Source: an uncultured Cocleimonas sp. (GTDB lineage: Bacteria; Pseudomonadota; Gammaproteobacteria; Thiotrichales; Thiotrichaceae). Taken from it: a stretch of 24,641 nucleotides of DNA. The translations under genes were made by a program, and so were the position numbers. The stretch is from assembly GCA_937974135.1 (NCBI GenBank), contig CALJIH010000139.1, forward strand, positions 1 through 24,641, read 5' to 3'. How positions within the stretch are numbered: the first letter of the stretch is position 1; every line of letters starts with the position of its first letter. The notes under the pieces were generated by a model. It worked only from the letters and a program-made list of their open reading frames with translations. It had not been told where the DNA came from and searched no databases. Shown here in pieces: positions 1 to 7,626 of the stretch.

Positions 1-1
1 A

Positions 2-322
2 CAACTCAATGCTACAAATATTCAAGAGAGCCCCAAGAATCAAGTTCAACACCTAGCAAAACTAACACAACAATCAGGCTTAGATGGGGTTGTTTGTTCT
101 GCACAAGAAGCGCAGATGCTAAGGCAAGAGCTTGATCCAGAGTTCTTGTTGGTTACGCCCGGTATTAGACCGATAGGCGCAGATCAGGGAGATCAGCAAC
201 GAATTATGACTCCAGCAGATGCAAAGTCATCAGGAGTTAATTACATTGTGGTTGGAAGACCGATCACTCAATCTAACAATCCACGAGATGTTATAGAGCG
301 AATAAACAATGATATGCAATAG
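2..322 (+). CDS. pyrF: Orotidine 5'-phosphate decarboxylase, C-terminal part (5' end outside window)
   Basis: This is the final 106 codons of an open frame that enters from the left edge. The product decarboxylates OMP to UMP, the last step of de novo pyrimidine synthesis, in the cytosol. The visible part carries the C-terminal family signature: a VTPGIRP stretch, then DQ, RI.TP..A, then YIVVGRPIT, which forms the phosphate-binding end of the TIM barrel. An in-frame ATG at 116 is internal and not a start, because the family-like reading continues upstream of it. The gene converges on rapZ. Between the two stops there is no GC-rich hairpin, only copy 1 of the dispersed G-run motif. The catalytic Asp/Lys motif lies upstream of the window, so activity cannot be judged here. 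Confidence 0.9.
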   Translation, partial: QLNATNIQESPKNQVQHLAKLTQQSGLDGVVCSAQEAQMLRQELDPEFLLVTPGIRPIGADQGDQQRIMTPADAKSSGVNYIVVGRPITQSNNPRDVIERINNDMQ

Positions 323-386
323 CATTTTGGAACACTCTGTTTAAAAAAATTGTATTATGTTGTTAAAAAAGTGAAGCGTAAATCAT

Positions 387-410
387 AAAAAGGAGGGGGG
401 TGTCTTTTTT
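387..410 (+). repeat. Dispersed G-run motif, copy 1 (type A)
   Basis: A run of A, then GGAGGGGGGTGTC, then a T tract. It differs from the core AAAAGTAGGGGGGTGTC at two positions (GG in place of GT, and the base next to the G run). It sits in the convergent gap between pyrF and rapZ, about 5 nt beyond the rapZ stop codon. Just beyond it the rapZ stop region forms a small inverted repeat (TAGATT / AATCTA, 411-426). Confidence 0.75.
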
Positions 411-415
411 TAGAT

Positions 416-1267
416 TTAGTAATCTAATTCTCGATGCTTGACGATCACTGAGTTTTCATAGGATTCTTGAAAATATTTTGCTAGTGCTTCTGTGAGATAT
501 ACCGACCTATGGTGTCCACCAGTACAACCAATTGAAATGGTTATATAGGCTCGCTGACTTTCTATGATTTTCGGTATCCAGTCTTTAATAAATTTTTTGA
601 GATCATCTTCCATTTTCACCACTAGTTTTTGTGAAGATAACCAATCACTTACATTTTTCTCCAAACCTGTATGGTTTCTTAATTCTGGAACCCAGTAAGG
701 ATTGGGCAGGCACCTTACATCAAAGAGGTAATCAGAGTCTCTTGGTGTACCGTATTTAAAACCAAATGATTGAAACATCAGTGATAGAGAGGCATGTTGA
801 TTATTGCATACCCGAGAAATAATGGTATTTGCAAGCTGATAGATAGTGGTATTACTGGTATCTATCTGAATATCTGCCATCTCTCTTACGGGGGCAATAA
901 GATCATATTCTTCTAGAATAGCTTCTCTTAATGGGGTTTCAGCATCACTTAGTGGGTGTTTACGTCGAGTTTCGTCATAGCGTTTAATTAATACAGACTT
1001 TCCTGCATACAAATATAAAACGTCGGTCCTAAAATTAGTTTTTAATCGAGAAACGATTTCAGGTAGGTTTTGTAAATACTTTTTGCCACTTCGGACATCA
1101 ATTCCAATCGCAATTTTTTTATGTTGTAAAACACGTTCATTCGTTAAGGTAATTTCAAATAACTCTAAAGGGAGATTATCAATACAGTAATAGCCTTGAT
1201 CTTCAAGCGTGTGTAACGCTTGAGATTTTCCCGCGCCAGACATTCCACTTGCAATTACTAGATGCAT
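416..1267 (-). CDS. rapZ: RNase adapter / GlcN6P-sensing P-loop protein RapZ
   Basis: 283 aa, matching the usual ~284. A Walker A motif GMSGAGKS lies at residues 8-15, followed by the family stretch DNLPLELF. The C-terminal domain contains GCTGGHHRSVYLTEAL, the conserved sugar-phosphate/RNA-binding part. In E. coli RapZ binds the small RNA GlmZ and presents it to RNase E, tuning GlmS and cell-wall amino-sugar synthesis. The start has AAGG about 8 nt upstream. It is the last gene of the rpoN-hpf-ptsN-rapZ series. In E. coli npr (an HPr-like phosphocarrier) follows; here rapZ ends against pyrF, so npr is absent from this locus. The RNA-adapter role is inferred from E. coli; the family assignment is secure. 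Confidence 0.95.
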   Translation of the reverse strand: MHLVIASGMSGAGKSQALHTLEDQGYYCIDNLPLELFEITLTNERVLQHKKIAIGIDVRSGKKYLQNLPEIVSRLKTNFRTDVLYLYAGKSVLIKRYDETRRKHPLSDAETPLREAILEEYDLIAPVREMADIQIDTSNTTIYQLANTIISRVCNNQHASLSLMFQSFGFKYGTPRDSDYLFDVRCLPNPYWVPELRNHTGLEKNVSDWLSSQKLVVKMEDDLKKFIKDWIPKIIESQRAYITISIGCTGGHHRSVYLTEALAKYFQESYENSVIVKHRELDY

Positions 1268-1321
1268 TTATATACCTTAGGTTTTAATTACTTACACTCT
1301 ACCTAGTGAATAAGTTATCAA

Positions 1322-1792
1322 TTAAATTGTATTTATTAATAGTTTATCGAAATGGTTCGCCACTTTCTCTTTGTTTTCTGATTTTATTATAGATTGTAAG
1401 TCGTCTTCCAAGAGAATTTTTTTGTTGAATTCTGATAAAAGTAAGGAATAACTATCATGATTGACACTAGGCAGTAAAATTCCAAGAAATATCTGTATCG
1501 GTTGTTTGTCTGCTGAACTCAGTTTAATGCCTTGTTTTAAGGCTAGTAAGGCCGCTCTAGGGTGAGTTATTTCTAAATGTGCTCTGGGTAAAGCAATACC
1601 GCTGCCAATATAAGTTTCTCCCAGCTTTTCTCTGGCTATTAAAGCATCAAAAATCTGGTTTTTTGTGACTTCACTTTGATTTTTAACTAGCAGCTTAGTT
1701 AAAGAGTCAAAGACACATTTTTTGCTTTCTGTTTTCTTTTCAAATTCGACCCGTTCTGGGATAAGAATAGGGAAATGCTTTGTTTCGTTCAT
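1322..1792 (-). CDS. ptsN: PTS IIA-Ntr-like regulatory protein, apparently without the normal phospho-histidine
   Basis: 156 aa, close to the usual ~160, one EIIA type-2 domain. The hallmark REKLGET..IGSGIALP is present at about residues 54-69, but the next residues are RAHLE. In typical PtsN the phosphorylated His directly follows the proline (P-H-x-R/K-L). Here that place is Arg70, and His72 sits where Arg/Lys is expected, as if the two had swapped. The second conserved His of the active site (normally in an HL..L segment near residue 120) also seems replaced, with Tyr in DSYSLLL. PtsN normally reports nitrogen-PTS phosphorylation to potassium transport and other targets. This copy may signal only unphosphorylated or use a displaced His. 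It sits between hpf and rapZ, as in E. coli. Confidence 0.88.
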   Translation of the reverse strand: MNETKHFPILIPERVEFEKKTESKKCVFDSLTKLLVKNQSEVTKNQIFDALIAREKLGETYIGSGIALPRAHLEITHPRAALLALKQGIKLSSADKQPIQIFLGILLPSVNHDSYSLLLSEFNKKILLEDDLQSIIKSENKEKVANHFDKLLINTI

Positions 1793-1800
1793 TTTAAAAT

Positions 1801-1841
1801 AGACACCTCAATCAGAGCATGATTATAAGAGAGAGGTGCCT
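1801..1841 (-). promoter_or_regulatory. Hairpin that could hide the ptsN ribosome-binding site
   Basis: Read on the minus strand, AGGCACCTC (1833-1841) can pair with GAGGTGTCT (1801-1809) over nine positions, one of them a G-U type mismatch, with a loop of 23 nt. The only GAGG-like Shine-Dalgarno candidate for ptsN lies in the right arm, about 13 nt before the ATG. Folding would cover it. There is no T tract directly after it, so a translational rather than terminator role is more likely. Seen by eye; no folding energy computed. Confidence 0.4.
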
Positions 1842-1875
1842 AATTTAGTATCGAATATTTTTAAAGATCGAGATG

Positions 1876-2211
1876 TTAGATCATCTGACCCATATCAATA
1901 TTTCTGTGATTGCCTTCATTACGATGATGGCTTCTGATTTTTTCTTTATGTTTAAGGATTTGGCGGTCTAATTTATCAGCCAAAAAGTCAATTGCAGCAT
2001 ACATATCGTGCCCAGTTGCATTTGCAAAAATATGATTTCCACTTACGTTAAGTGAGGCTTCTGCTTTGTTATTGTGTTTTTGTACTTCAAGAATGATGTG
2101 GATATTGAGTACCTGATTAAAATGTCGTTTCAGACGAGTTACCTTATCCTTAATATAATTATCTAACAGCGGGGTAACTTCTACATGATGACCAGTAATA
2201 TCTATTTGCAT
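1876..2211 (-). CDS. hpf: Ribosome hibernation-promoting factor, short form
   Basis: 111 aa, one HPF/YfiA domain: MQIDITGHHVEVTP at the N-terminus, KVTRLKRHF at about residues 23-31, and DMYAAIDFLADKLDRQILKHKEK near residues 69-91. It lacks the long C-terminal dimerisation domain of long HPF, so it is the gammaproteobacterial short type that binds the 30S decoding centre and helps form 100S ribosomes in stationary phase. It is about 15 residues longer than E. coli HPF, with a His/Asn-rich tail. AGGAG lies about 9 nt before the ATG. It lies between rpoN and ptsN in the conserved order, with a 113-bp gap to rpoN, so it may have its own promoter. Confidence 0.93.
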   Translation of the reverse strand: MQIDITGHHVEVTPLLDNYIKDKVTRLKRHFNQVLNIHIILEVQKHNNKAEASLNVSGNHIFANATGHDMYAAIDFLADKLDRQILKHKEKIRSHHRNEGNHRNIDMGQMI

Positions 2212-2245
2212 ATCATTTCACTCCTATCATTTTGGTTATGCGATT

Positions 2246-2275
2246 CGATGATCCGAAAGCCCTTTCGGTAGATCG
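2246..2275. other. Intercistronic hairpin between rpoN and hpf
   Basis: CCGAAAG (2253-2259) and CTTTCGG (2262-2268) are perfect inverted arms, flanked by CGAT/ATCG that can extend the stem past a bulge. No T run follows on the minus strand, so it does not look like a standard intrinsic terminator. It could be an mRNA-stability or processing hairpin that lets hpf be expressed apart from rpoN. Confidence 0.5.
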
Positions 2276-2324
2276 CAGGTGAAGCTTTTACAATAATGTC
2301 TGTCTCTTGAGTAATTCTCCTTAT

Positions 2325-3812
2325 TTAAGCGAACGCTTTTCGATCGTGAGAAGAAGGTATCGCTTGTGCTTCACGGTATTTCGCGACGGTACGTCGCGCT
2401 ACATTGATTCCTTGCTGGTTAAGCAAGTTCGTCAATTTATTGTCGCTCAAAGGTTTCTTAGGATCTTCTTTGGCGATTAAATTTTTGATCATAGCTCGGA
2501 TGGCGGTAGCAGAGCATTCTCCACCAGTGTCAGTACTCACATGGCTAGAGAAGAAGTATTTGAATTCGTAAACGCCTCGTGGTGTGTGCATGTATTTTTT
2601 TGTTGTAACACGAGAGACGGTTGATTCGTGAACACCTAACTGCGAGGCGAGATCGCTTAAAACCATTGGTTTCATGGCTTCATCGCCGTATTGCAAGAAA
2701 GGTAATTGATTTTCAACAATGGCATGAGCGACATTGAGGATAGTGTTATTACGATTATCGAGGCTGTTTATAAACCAACGTGCTTGTTGCAAGTTTTCTT
2801 TGATATATTTGGTCGTATCTTTTGGTAACGACTCTTGTTGGTTAGTAGTACTCAGCATATCTTCGTAATAACTGTTCACTCTTAATTCTGTTTGTGTATT
2901 CCCATTTAGCGAAACCTGCCACTTTCCCTTGATTTTTTTAACATAAACATCTGGCGTAATATAATCAGTGGCTGATTCGTTGAAGAGCTTGCCTGGTTTT
3001 GGTTCCAGGGTACGAATCAATTTTATTATGTTTTGTAGTTCAGATTCCTTTACTCTTAATGCACGCTTGATACCAACATAATCTCTTTTTTCGAGTAAGT
3101 CCAGATGTTTATCAAGCAATCTCACTGTTTTTTTATATAAGGTATGCTCTTTATGTGATTGATTTAGTTGCAATAAAAGGCATTCACCTAGATTTCGCGC
3201 AGCTACGCCTACCGGGGATAAATGTTGCACATAAGTTAAAATTGCTTCGACTTCGTCAAAATCAATCAACAAAACATCTTCTAAAGTTTGGTGAATATCG
3301 ACCAAAGATTCCGTTAAATAGCCATCATCATCGAGGTAATCAATAATAAGTTTAGCTATTTCTTTATCTTGAAAACTCAGATTAGCCATCTCTAATTGCC
3401 ACATAAGATGTTCATGCAATCCTTGTTCGGCAGAATGCATGGTTTCTATAAAATCAGAGGCATTATTTGAAACATCGTTATTTTTTGACGTTTTCCACTC
3501 AGGATCATAAATATCATCCCAATTTGCATCAATATTCATTTCCTCTGGAATGGACTCATTATTTGCTTCAGGAGTATTCATTTCTGCAGAAACTTCGTTC
3601 TTTTCTGAATTTATCTCGCTGGCTTGCTCGCTGGAAGCTGGAGATTCTTGATTTTCTTCTGCGCGTTCTAACAAAGGGTTAGAATCTAAAACTTCCTGTA
3701 TTTCTTGTTCGAGTTCAGTAGATGAGAGTTGCAAAAGCTTAATCGCTTGTTGCAACTGGGGAGTCATGGACAACGATTGTCCAAGTTTTATATTGAGTCC
3801 CTGTTTAATCAT
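2325..3812 (-). CDS. rpoN: RNA polymerase sigma-54 factor
   Basis: 495 aa, full length for the family. Region I at residues 1-50 is Leu/Gln-rich (LGQSLSMTPQLQQAIKLLQL) and contacts bacterial enhancer-binding proteins. An acidic Glu/Asn/Ser-rich region II follows at about 52-115. The core-binding domain contains LSPVGVAARNLGECLLLQ. Near the C-terminus come an HTH-like segment (LGVHESTVSRVT.KKYM.TPRG..E.KYFFS) and the RpoN box ARRTVAKYRE at about 472-481, which reads the -24 element. It directs transcription at -24/-12 promoters. First gene of the rpoN-hpf-ptsN-rapZ series. In E. coli lptB lies directly upstream; here 330 bp of AT-rich sequence with a motif copy separate them, so rpoN probably has its own promoter there. 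Confidence 0.97.
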   Translation of the reverse strand: MIKQGLNIKLGQSLSMTPQLQQAIKLLQLSSTELEQEIQEVLDSNPLLERAEENQESPASSEQASEINSEKNEVSAEMNTPEANNESIPEEMNIDANWDDIYDPEWKTSKNNDVSNNASDFIETMHSAEQGLHEHLMWQLEMANLSFQDKEIAKLIIDYLDDDGYLTESLVDIHQTLEDVLLIDFDEVEAILTYVQHLSPVGVAARNLGECLLLQLNQSHKEHTLYKKTVRLLDKHLDLLEKRDYVGIKRALRVKESELQNIIKLIRTLEPKPGKLFNESATDYITPDVYVKKIKGKWQVSLNGNTQTELRVNSYYEDMLSTTNQQESLPKDTTKYIKENLQQARWFINSLDNRNNTILNVAHAIVENQLPFLQYGDEAMKPMVLSDLASQLGVHESTVSRVTTKKYMHTPRGVYEFKYFFSSHVSTDTGGECSATAIRAMIKNLIAKEDPKKPLSDNKLTNLLNQQGINVARRTVAKYREAQAIPSSHDRKAFA

Positions 3813-4142
3813 CTAGAGTTGTTTTTATCCTATATTTTTTTAAAAATATTTTCGTTTTTAGTGGCACAAGTTTAACATGTGAGGAAAAATATTTTAGTAA
3901 AAATGATTAATGGTACGGTTATTGCTTATTGTAATTTTTTATTTAAAAGCATAAACATAGCTACTGATATATCTATTAGTAAACAGAAATGATTAGCCTT
4001 ACATAAATTATTCGGCTACGCCTCAATTTTAAGGGTCAGATAAAGCTTTGTTGTTTAATGCTTACCCACTAGGAAGGTGCTAGTTGTATTATCAATATCA
4101 TTCAAAAGTAGGGGGGTGTCTTTTACAGATTAAAAGACGGGG
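3813..4142. other. 330-bp intergenic region between lptB and rpoN
   Basis: Very AT-rich, with no convincing ORF, tRNA or structured RNA. It holds motif copy 2 near the lptB end and must contain the rpoN promoter, but no clear -35/-10 pair stands out. A TGGCAC string at about 3862 on the + strand is not followed by GC at the spacing needed for a sigma-54 promoter. Confidence 0.6.
4104..4124 (+). repeat. Dispersed G-run motif, copy 2 (type A, exact core)
   Basis: Exact core AAAAGTAGGGGGGTGTC followed by TTTT, 18 bp beyond the lptB stop. Its right end is the left arm of a perfect 7-bp inverted repeat, GTCTTTT (4118-4124) / AAAAGAC (4132-4138) with a 7-nt loop, so transcripts from lptB would meet a small hairpin and then the C run. 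Confidence 0.9.
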
Positions 4143-4904
4143 TTATAATTTAAAATCTTCGCCTAAATAAATTTCGCGAACTTGTTTATTATTCAGAATA
4201 GTATCAGCGCTACCTTTTGCAATAATTTCCCCATTTCCCAACACATAAGCGCGATCGCATATACCTAGTGTTTCTCGAACATTATGATCAGTGATCAAAA
4301 CACCAATACCTCGGTTTTTTAAATGTGAAATAATTTTCTGTATTTCAATCACTGAAACAGGGTCAACACCTGCAAATGGTTCGTCCAATAAGACAAAGGA
4401 AGGTTCTGTGGCAAGCGCTCTGGCTATTTCAACACGACGTCGTTCACCACCCGATAAACTGATGCCCAAACCGTTGCGAATGTGAGTGATTTGAAATTCT
4501 TCGAGTAAACTTTCGAGTTTATCTCGTCGTTGTGCTCTGTTTAAATCATTGCGTGTCTCAAGTATTGAATAAATATTATCAGCGACTGTCAGTTTTCTAA
4601 AAATACTGGCTTCTTGCGCAAGATAACCTATGCCGTGACGTGCACGCAGGTGCATGGTCATTTTAGTAAGGTCTATATTTTTTTTAGTCGAAGTGTTTTC
4701 TGCAGAATCTTCATGATTGATTACAACAGAGCCTTTGTCGATAGCAACTAAACCCACTACCATATAAAAACACGTTGTTTTACCTGCACCATTGGGACCG
4801 AGTAAACCAACGACTTCGGAGCTATTAATAGCTAAGGATATACCCCGAAGAATGGAGCGTTTACCATAGCTTTTATGCAAATCTGATGCGATTAGTGAAC
4901 TCAA
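4143..4904 (-). CDS. lptB: LPS export ABC transporter ATP-binding protein LptB
   Basis: 253 aa ABC ATPase. Walker A GPNGAGKT is at 36-43, Q-loop region GYLAQEASIF at about 94-102, signature LSGGE at 150-154, Walker B VLLDEP at 171-176 and switch His at about 207. The family end YLGEDFKL is present. With LptF/LptG it powers extraction of LPS from the inner membrane toward LptC and LptA. A hydrophilic insertion of about a dozen residues (roughly 64-76, HEDSAENTSTKK) lies between the first strands and the Q-loop compared with E. coli LptB; its role is unknown. It is the last gene of the cax-kds-lpt operon, about 22 nt after lptA. lptF/lptG are not in the window. Confidence 0.96.
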   Translation of the reverse strand: MSSLIASDLHKSYGKRSILRGISLAINSSEVVGLLGPNGAGKTTCFYMVVGLVAIDKGSVVINHEDSAENTSTKKNIDLTKMTMHLRARHGIGYLAQEASIFRKLTVADNIYSILETRNDLNRAQRRDKLESLLEEFQITHIRNGLGISLSGGERRRVEIARALATEPSFVLLDEPFAGVDPVSVIEIQKIISHLKNRGIGVLITDHNVRETLGICDRAYVLGNGEIIAKGSADTILNNKQVREIYLGEDFKL

Positions 4905-4926
4905 AGGGAAGTATCTTTCTAGTTAA

Positions 4927-5457
4927 TTATTTCTTTTTCTTGGTAGGAAAAAATACTGCTTTTACACGGCTTTTCCCAGGAGTCTTTTTATTACCTGCTT
5001 TTAGTTCACCATTAGCAATAGAATATTCAATATGGTTACTCGAAAAATTATCATTATTTTGTTTTAAAGAAGCGTTTCCATCCAAAACGATACGTTTACT
5101 TTCTACCAAATAGACCACTCTATTTGCCTGCCCTTGCGCTAATTTACCATCGTCCATTTTTTGTTTGAATTTAACTGGTGATCCAGAAGCCGTAATTTTT
5201 TTAATTTCACCACCTGGTGCATTGATTTCAATTTTGGCTGCGCGAATATCTAAACTTCCTTGGACGATAGACACATTACCTTCATAAACCCCTTGGCCTT
5301 TTGATTTATTAAACAACACACTGTCCGCGTTTATATAAACAGGTTTTTCGATATCATCCTTTAGCGCATAAGCCGAAGAACTCAAAAACGCTGTGAGTAA
5401 TAGGGGTAATACGCTTAGTGAGAGCTTATTTAGCAGGTATGAATTTAGCTTGTACAT
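4927..5457 (-). CDS. lptA: Periplasmic LPS-bridge protein LptA
   Basis: 176 aa. A Sec signal peptide covers residues 1-31 (basic start, hydrophobic LSVLPLLLTAFLSSS, cleavage after AYA). An OstA/LptA beta-jellyroll follows: KPVYINADSVLFN, YEGNVSIVQGSLDIRAAKIEI, then the ASGSPVKF segment near 92-99. A Lys-rich tail ends the protein. LptA monomers join LptC in the inner membrane to LptD in the outer membrane and carry LPS across the periplasm. The start overlaps the end of lptC by 32 bp; I keep it because it gives a complete signal peptide. Confidence 0.94.
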   Translation of the reverse strand: MYKLNSYLLNKLSLSVLPLLLTAFLSSSAYALKDDIEKPVYINADSVLFNKSKGQGVYEGNVSIVQGSLDIRAAKIEINAPGGEIKKITASGSPVKFKQKMDDGKLAQGQANRVVYLVESKRIVLDGNASLKQNNDNFSSNHIEYSIANGELKAGNKKTPGKSRVKAVFFPTKKKK

Positions 5458-5992
5458 TCTTATGTATCCTTAATTCTTGTTCATCAAGTTTGGTGCTAAA
5501 ACCAAGCCCTGTGAAATCACCAGAAGGCGACGAAAACGTTAATTCGGCATCCGTCGATAATTCTCTATTCTTTGGATTATAGAATAAATCACTGGTCAGC
5601 AATTTAAAATTTTCATTCTCTTCATTACTGTTTTTTACCACATCGACCGCGTCGGCTAACAGAATAGGTCCATTTTTTCTGCCTTGTTGTGCTCTTTTTG
5701 CGGTAATGGTAATAATAGAATCATCAACATCACGGGCTTCTATAGTTGGTTTAATAATTTTACTCGCACCGCTAGATTCTTGATGCACGAGGTGTTGACC
5801 TTTAACCCTATACTGCATGGTTCCATCAGGATAGGTATGTAAAATCGAAAAATCACTCAGGTAGTAATCGACTTGTTTATCTTGTCGGTCAAACACAAAA
5901 CCTTGATATGACAACCACGTGGAATTCAACCAAGTAATGCTCACCGCTATAACAATTGCAAAGATTAAGAAAAAAATGCCACTTCTGTTCAT
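5426..5992 (-). CDS. lptC: LPS export protein LptC
   Basis: 188 aa, close to the 191 of E. coli. One N-terminal membrane anchor (about residues 5-25) is followed by a periplasmic OstA-like domain (YYLSDFSILHTYPDGTMQYRVKGQHLVHQ near 43-71). It passes LPS from LptBFG to LptA. The gene starts 5 bp after kdsC and overlaps lptA, in the conserved order, which supports a call that the divergent sequence alone would make less firmly. Confidence 0.92.
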   Translation of the reverse strand: MNRSGIFFLIFAIVIAVSITWLNSTWLSYQGFVFDRQDKQVDYYLSDFSILHTYPDGTMQYRVKGQHLVHQESSGASKIIKPTIEARDVDDSIITITAKRAQQGRKNGPILLADAVDVVKNSNEENENFKLLTSDLFYNPKNRELSTDAELTFSSPSGDFTGLGFSTKLDEQELRIHKNVQAKFIPAK

Positions 5993-5997
5993 AGTAA

Positions 5998-6546
5998 TTA
6001 AGAGTGGGAAGACTCTAAATAGTTCTGAAGTAAATCATCGAGCTTGTTTTGAGCACTCAAAATAAATTCACACGCTTCTCTGCCTGCGCCTTTACCTCCG
6101 CTACTTTTTGTAATCATGTGTGCCTGTTGTTTAACAAACCAATGTGCATCGCCCACAGCAATCGCTAAACCCACTTGGCTCATCACTGGTAAATCAATCA
6201 CATCATCTCCGATATAAGCAATTTCATGCTTACTCAAACCTGTTTGTTGTAATAAGTCTGTGAAAGCAGGGCGCTTATCTCGGTAACCCTGAAAAATAAG
6301 ATCAGGTGATAATTTAAGATTTTCGGCTCGGTGTTTGACTAAATCGGATTGACGCCCAGTAATAATGGCAACTTCGACACCATTTTCTAGCAGCATGCGA
6401 ATACCATGACCGTCTTTTGAGTTGAAGGCTTTGTATTCTTGTCCTTGATTATCAAAAAATAAACTACCGTCAGTTAATACACCGTCAACATCGAAGATGA
6501 CGCATTTGATAGCCTTCGCTTTTTCTTTTAAGTCTTGTTCTGTCAA
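5998..6546 (-). CDS. kdsC: 3-deoxy-D-manno-octulosonate 8-phosphate phosphatase
   Basis: HAD-family phosphatase without a cap domain that converts Kdo-8-P to Kdo for the LPS inner core. Motif I is FDVDGVLTDG (Asp19 nucleophile and Asp21 in this numbering), then the threonine-bearing IITGR, the lysine region, and YIGDDVIDLPVM as motif III/IV; the end GGKGAGREACEFIL is typical. The frame is open to 6621, but a longer start would overlap kdsD by 29-50 bp without a good ribosome site. TTG at 6546 has GGA six nt upstream, follows the kdsD stop by 25 bp and gives the usual ~182 aa. ATG at 6600 or 6621 cannot be excluded. Confidence 0.92.
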   Translation of the reverse strand: MTEQDLKEKAKAIKCVIFDVDGVLTDGSLFFDNQGQEYKAFNSKDGHGIRMLLENGVEVAIITGRQSDLVKHRAENLKLSPDLIFQGYRDKRPAFTDLLQQTGLSKHEIAYIGDDVIDLPVMSQVGLAIAVGDAHWFVKQQAHMITKSSGGKGAGREACEFILSAQNKLDDLLQNYLESSHS

Positions 6547-6571
6547 TGTAATTCCAAATTCTGTTTTAAGC

Positions 6572-7570
6572 TTAAACGATGCCAGCTTTGAGTAAATCAT
6601 GCATATGAATAATACCTTCAATTTTATTCATTTCATCAACCACTGGTAAAATGGTAATTTTCTTATCCTGCATTAAATTCACAACATTTACCGCTAGTTC
6701 ATCTGCTTGTGTGGTAATACAGTTTTTTAGTGCAATTTCACCCATAGTCGCTATTTTTAGATCAATACCCCCCTCAAAAGCACGTCTTAGATCACCGTCT
6801 GTGAAGATGCCCACTAATACATTATTCGCATCTACGACTAATGTGGCTCCAAGTTTTTTGCTGGTGATTTCTAGAATTGCATCACTGAGTAATGTGTCCG
6901 GCAAACAAGTAGGTGTCTCTTCATTATCATGCATAATATCTCGTACATGCACTAATAAACGTTTACCTAAACGCCCACCAGGATGGGATCGTGCGAAATC
7001 TTCTTCGGTAAAACCTCTAGCTTCAAGCAGAGCAACCGCTAATGCATCACCTAAGACCAAAGTAACCGTAGTGCTGGAAGTGGGTGCCAGACCCATTGGG
7101 CAAGCTTCTTTTTCAACACTAATATTTAGATGATGATCTGCGATTTTAGCTAAAGGCGAATTATTCCCGCTGGATAATCCAATCACTGAGGCACCTAAAC
7201 GTTTTACTAAGCTCACTAGGGTTATAACTTCATCTGTATTGCCCGAATTTGAAATGGCAATCACTACATCATCGCCCGTAATCATGCCAAGATCACCGTG
7301 TAAGGCTTCGCCGGGGTGAACGAAAAAAGCGGGCGTGCCAGTACTGGCTAAGGTAGCCGCAATTTTATTACTGATGTGGCCAGATTTACCCATGCCAGAA
7401 ACAATAACCCTGCCTTTACAAGCGAGTATTGTTTTACAAGCATGGTTAAATTCTTCATCTAAGCGGCTTTTAAGTGCTTGGATAGCTTCAACTTCAGCAT
7501 CAATAACCGCTTTTGCAAGGCCGATAAAATCGGAGTCAGTATGCGTATGAGTTTTCTGTGTTGCCGACAT
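6572..7570 (-). CDS. kdsD: D-arabinose 5-phosphate isomerase
   Basis: 332 aa. An N-terminal SIS sugar-isomerase domain (GMGKSGHISNKIAATLASTG near 59-78, HPGEALHGDLGMI, then ISNSGNTDEV) is followed by two CBS domains from about 210 to the end, each with the expected TDGDLRR-like and MHDLL segments. It isomerises ribulose-5-P to arabinose-5-P, the first committed supply step for Kdo. The stretch SHPGGRLGKRLL linking the domains is typical for KdsD. It follows cax by 56 bp and precedes kdsC, as in E. coli. No strong Shine-Dalgarno sequence precedes the ATG. Confidence 0.96.
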   Translation of the reverse strand: MSATQKTHTHTDSDFIGLAKAVIDAEVEAIQALKSRLDEEFNHACKTILACKGRVIVSGMGKSGHISNKIAATLASTGTPAFFVHPGEALHGDLGMITGDDVVIAISNSGNTDEVITLVSLVKRLGASVIGLSSGNNSPLAKIADHHLNISVEKEACPMGLAPTSSTTVTLVLGDALAVALLEARGFTEEDFARSHPGGRLGKRLLVHVRDIMHDNEETPTCLPDTLLSDAILEITSKKLGATLVVDANNVLVGIFTDGDLRRAFEGGIDLKIATMGEIALKNCITTQADELAVNVVNLMQDKKITILPVVDEMNKIEGIIHMHDLLKAGIV

Positions 7571-7626
7571 AAATTAATATTTTCAACTACTTATTGCTAC
7601 TATTTCAAGAATATCACATAAGCATG

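Noticed and set aside
3155..3682. Open frames on the + strand inside rpoN
   Set aside because: They are antisense to a full-length, clearly conserved sigma-54 gene and show no domain or ribosome site.
3861..3880. Possible sigma-54 promoter (TGGCAC) in the lptB-rpoN gap
   Set aside because: The required GC at ten bases after GG is absent, and no gene starts downstream on that strand.
6765..6775. Another C run that looks like the motif, inside kdsD
   Set aside because: The flanks (AATA and TCAAAAG) do not match the core, and the stretch is explained by the codons for Glu-Gly-Gly-Ile-Asp.
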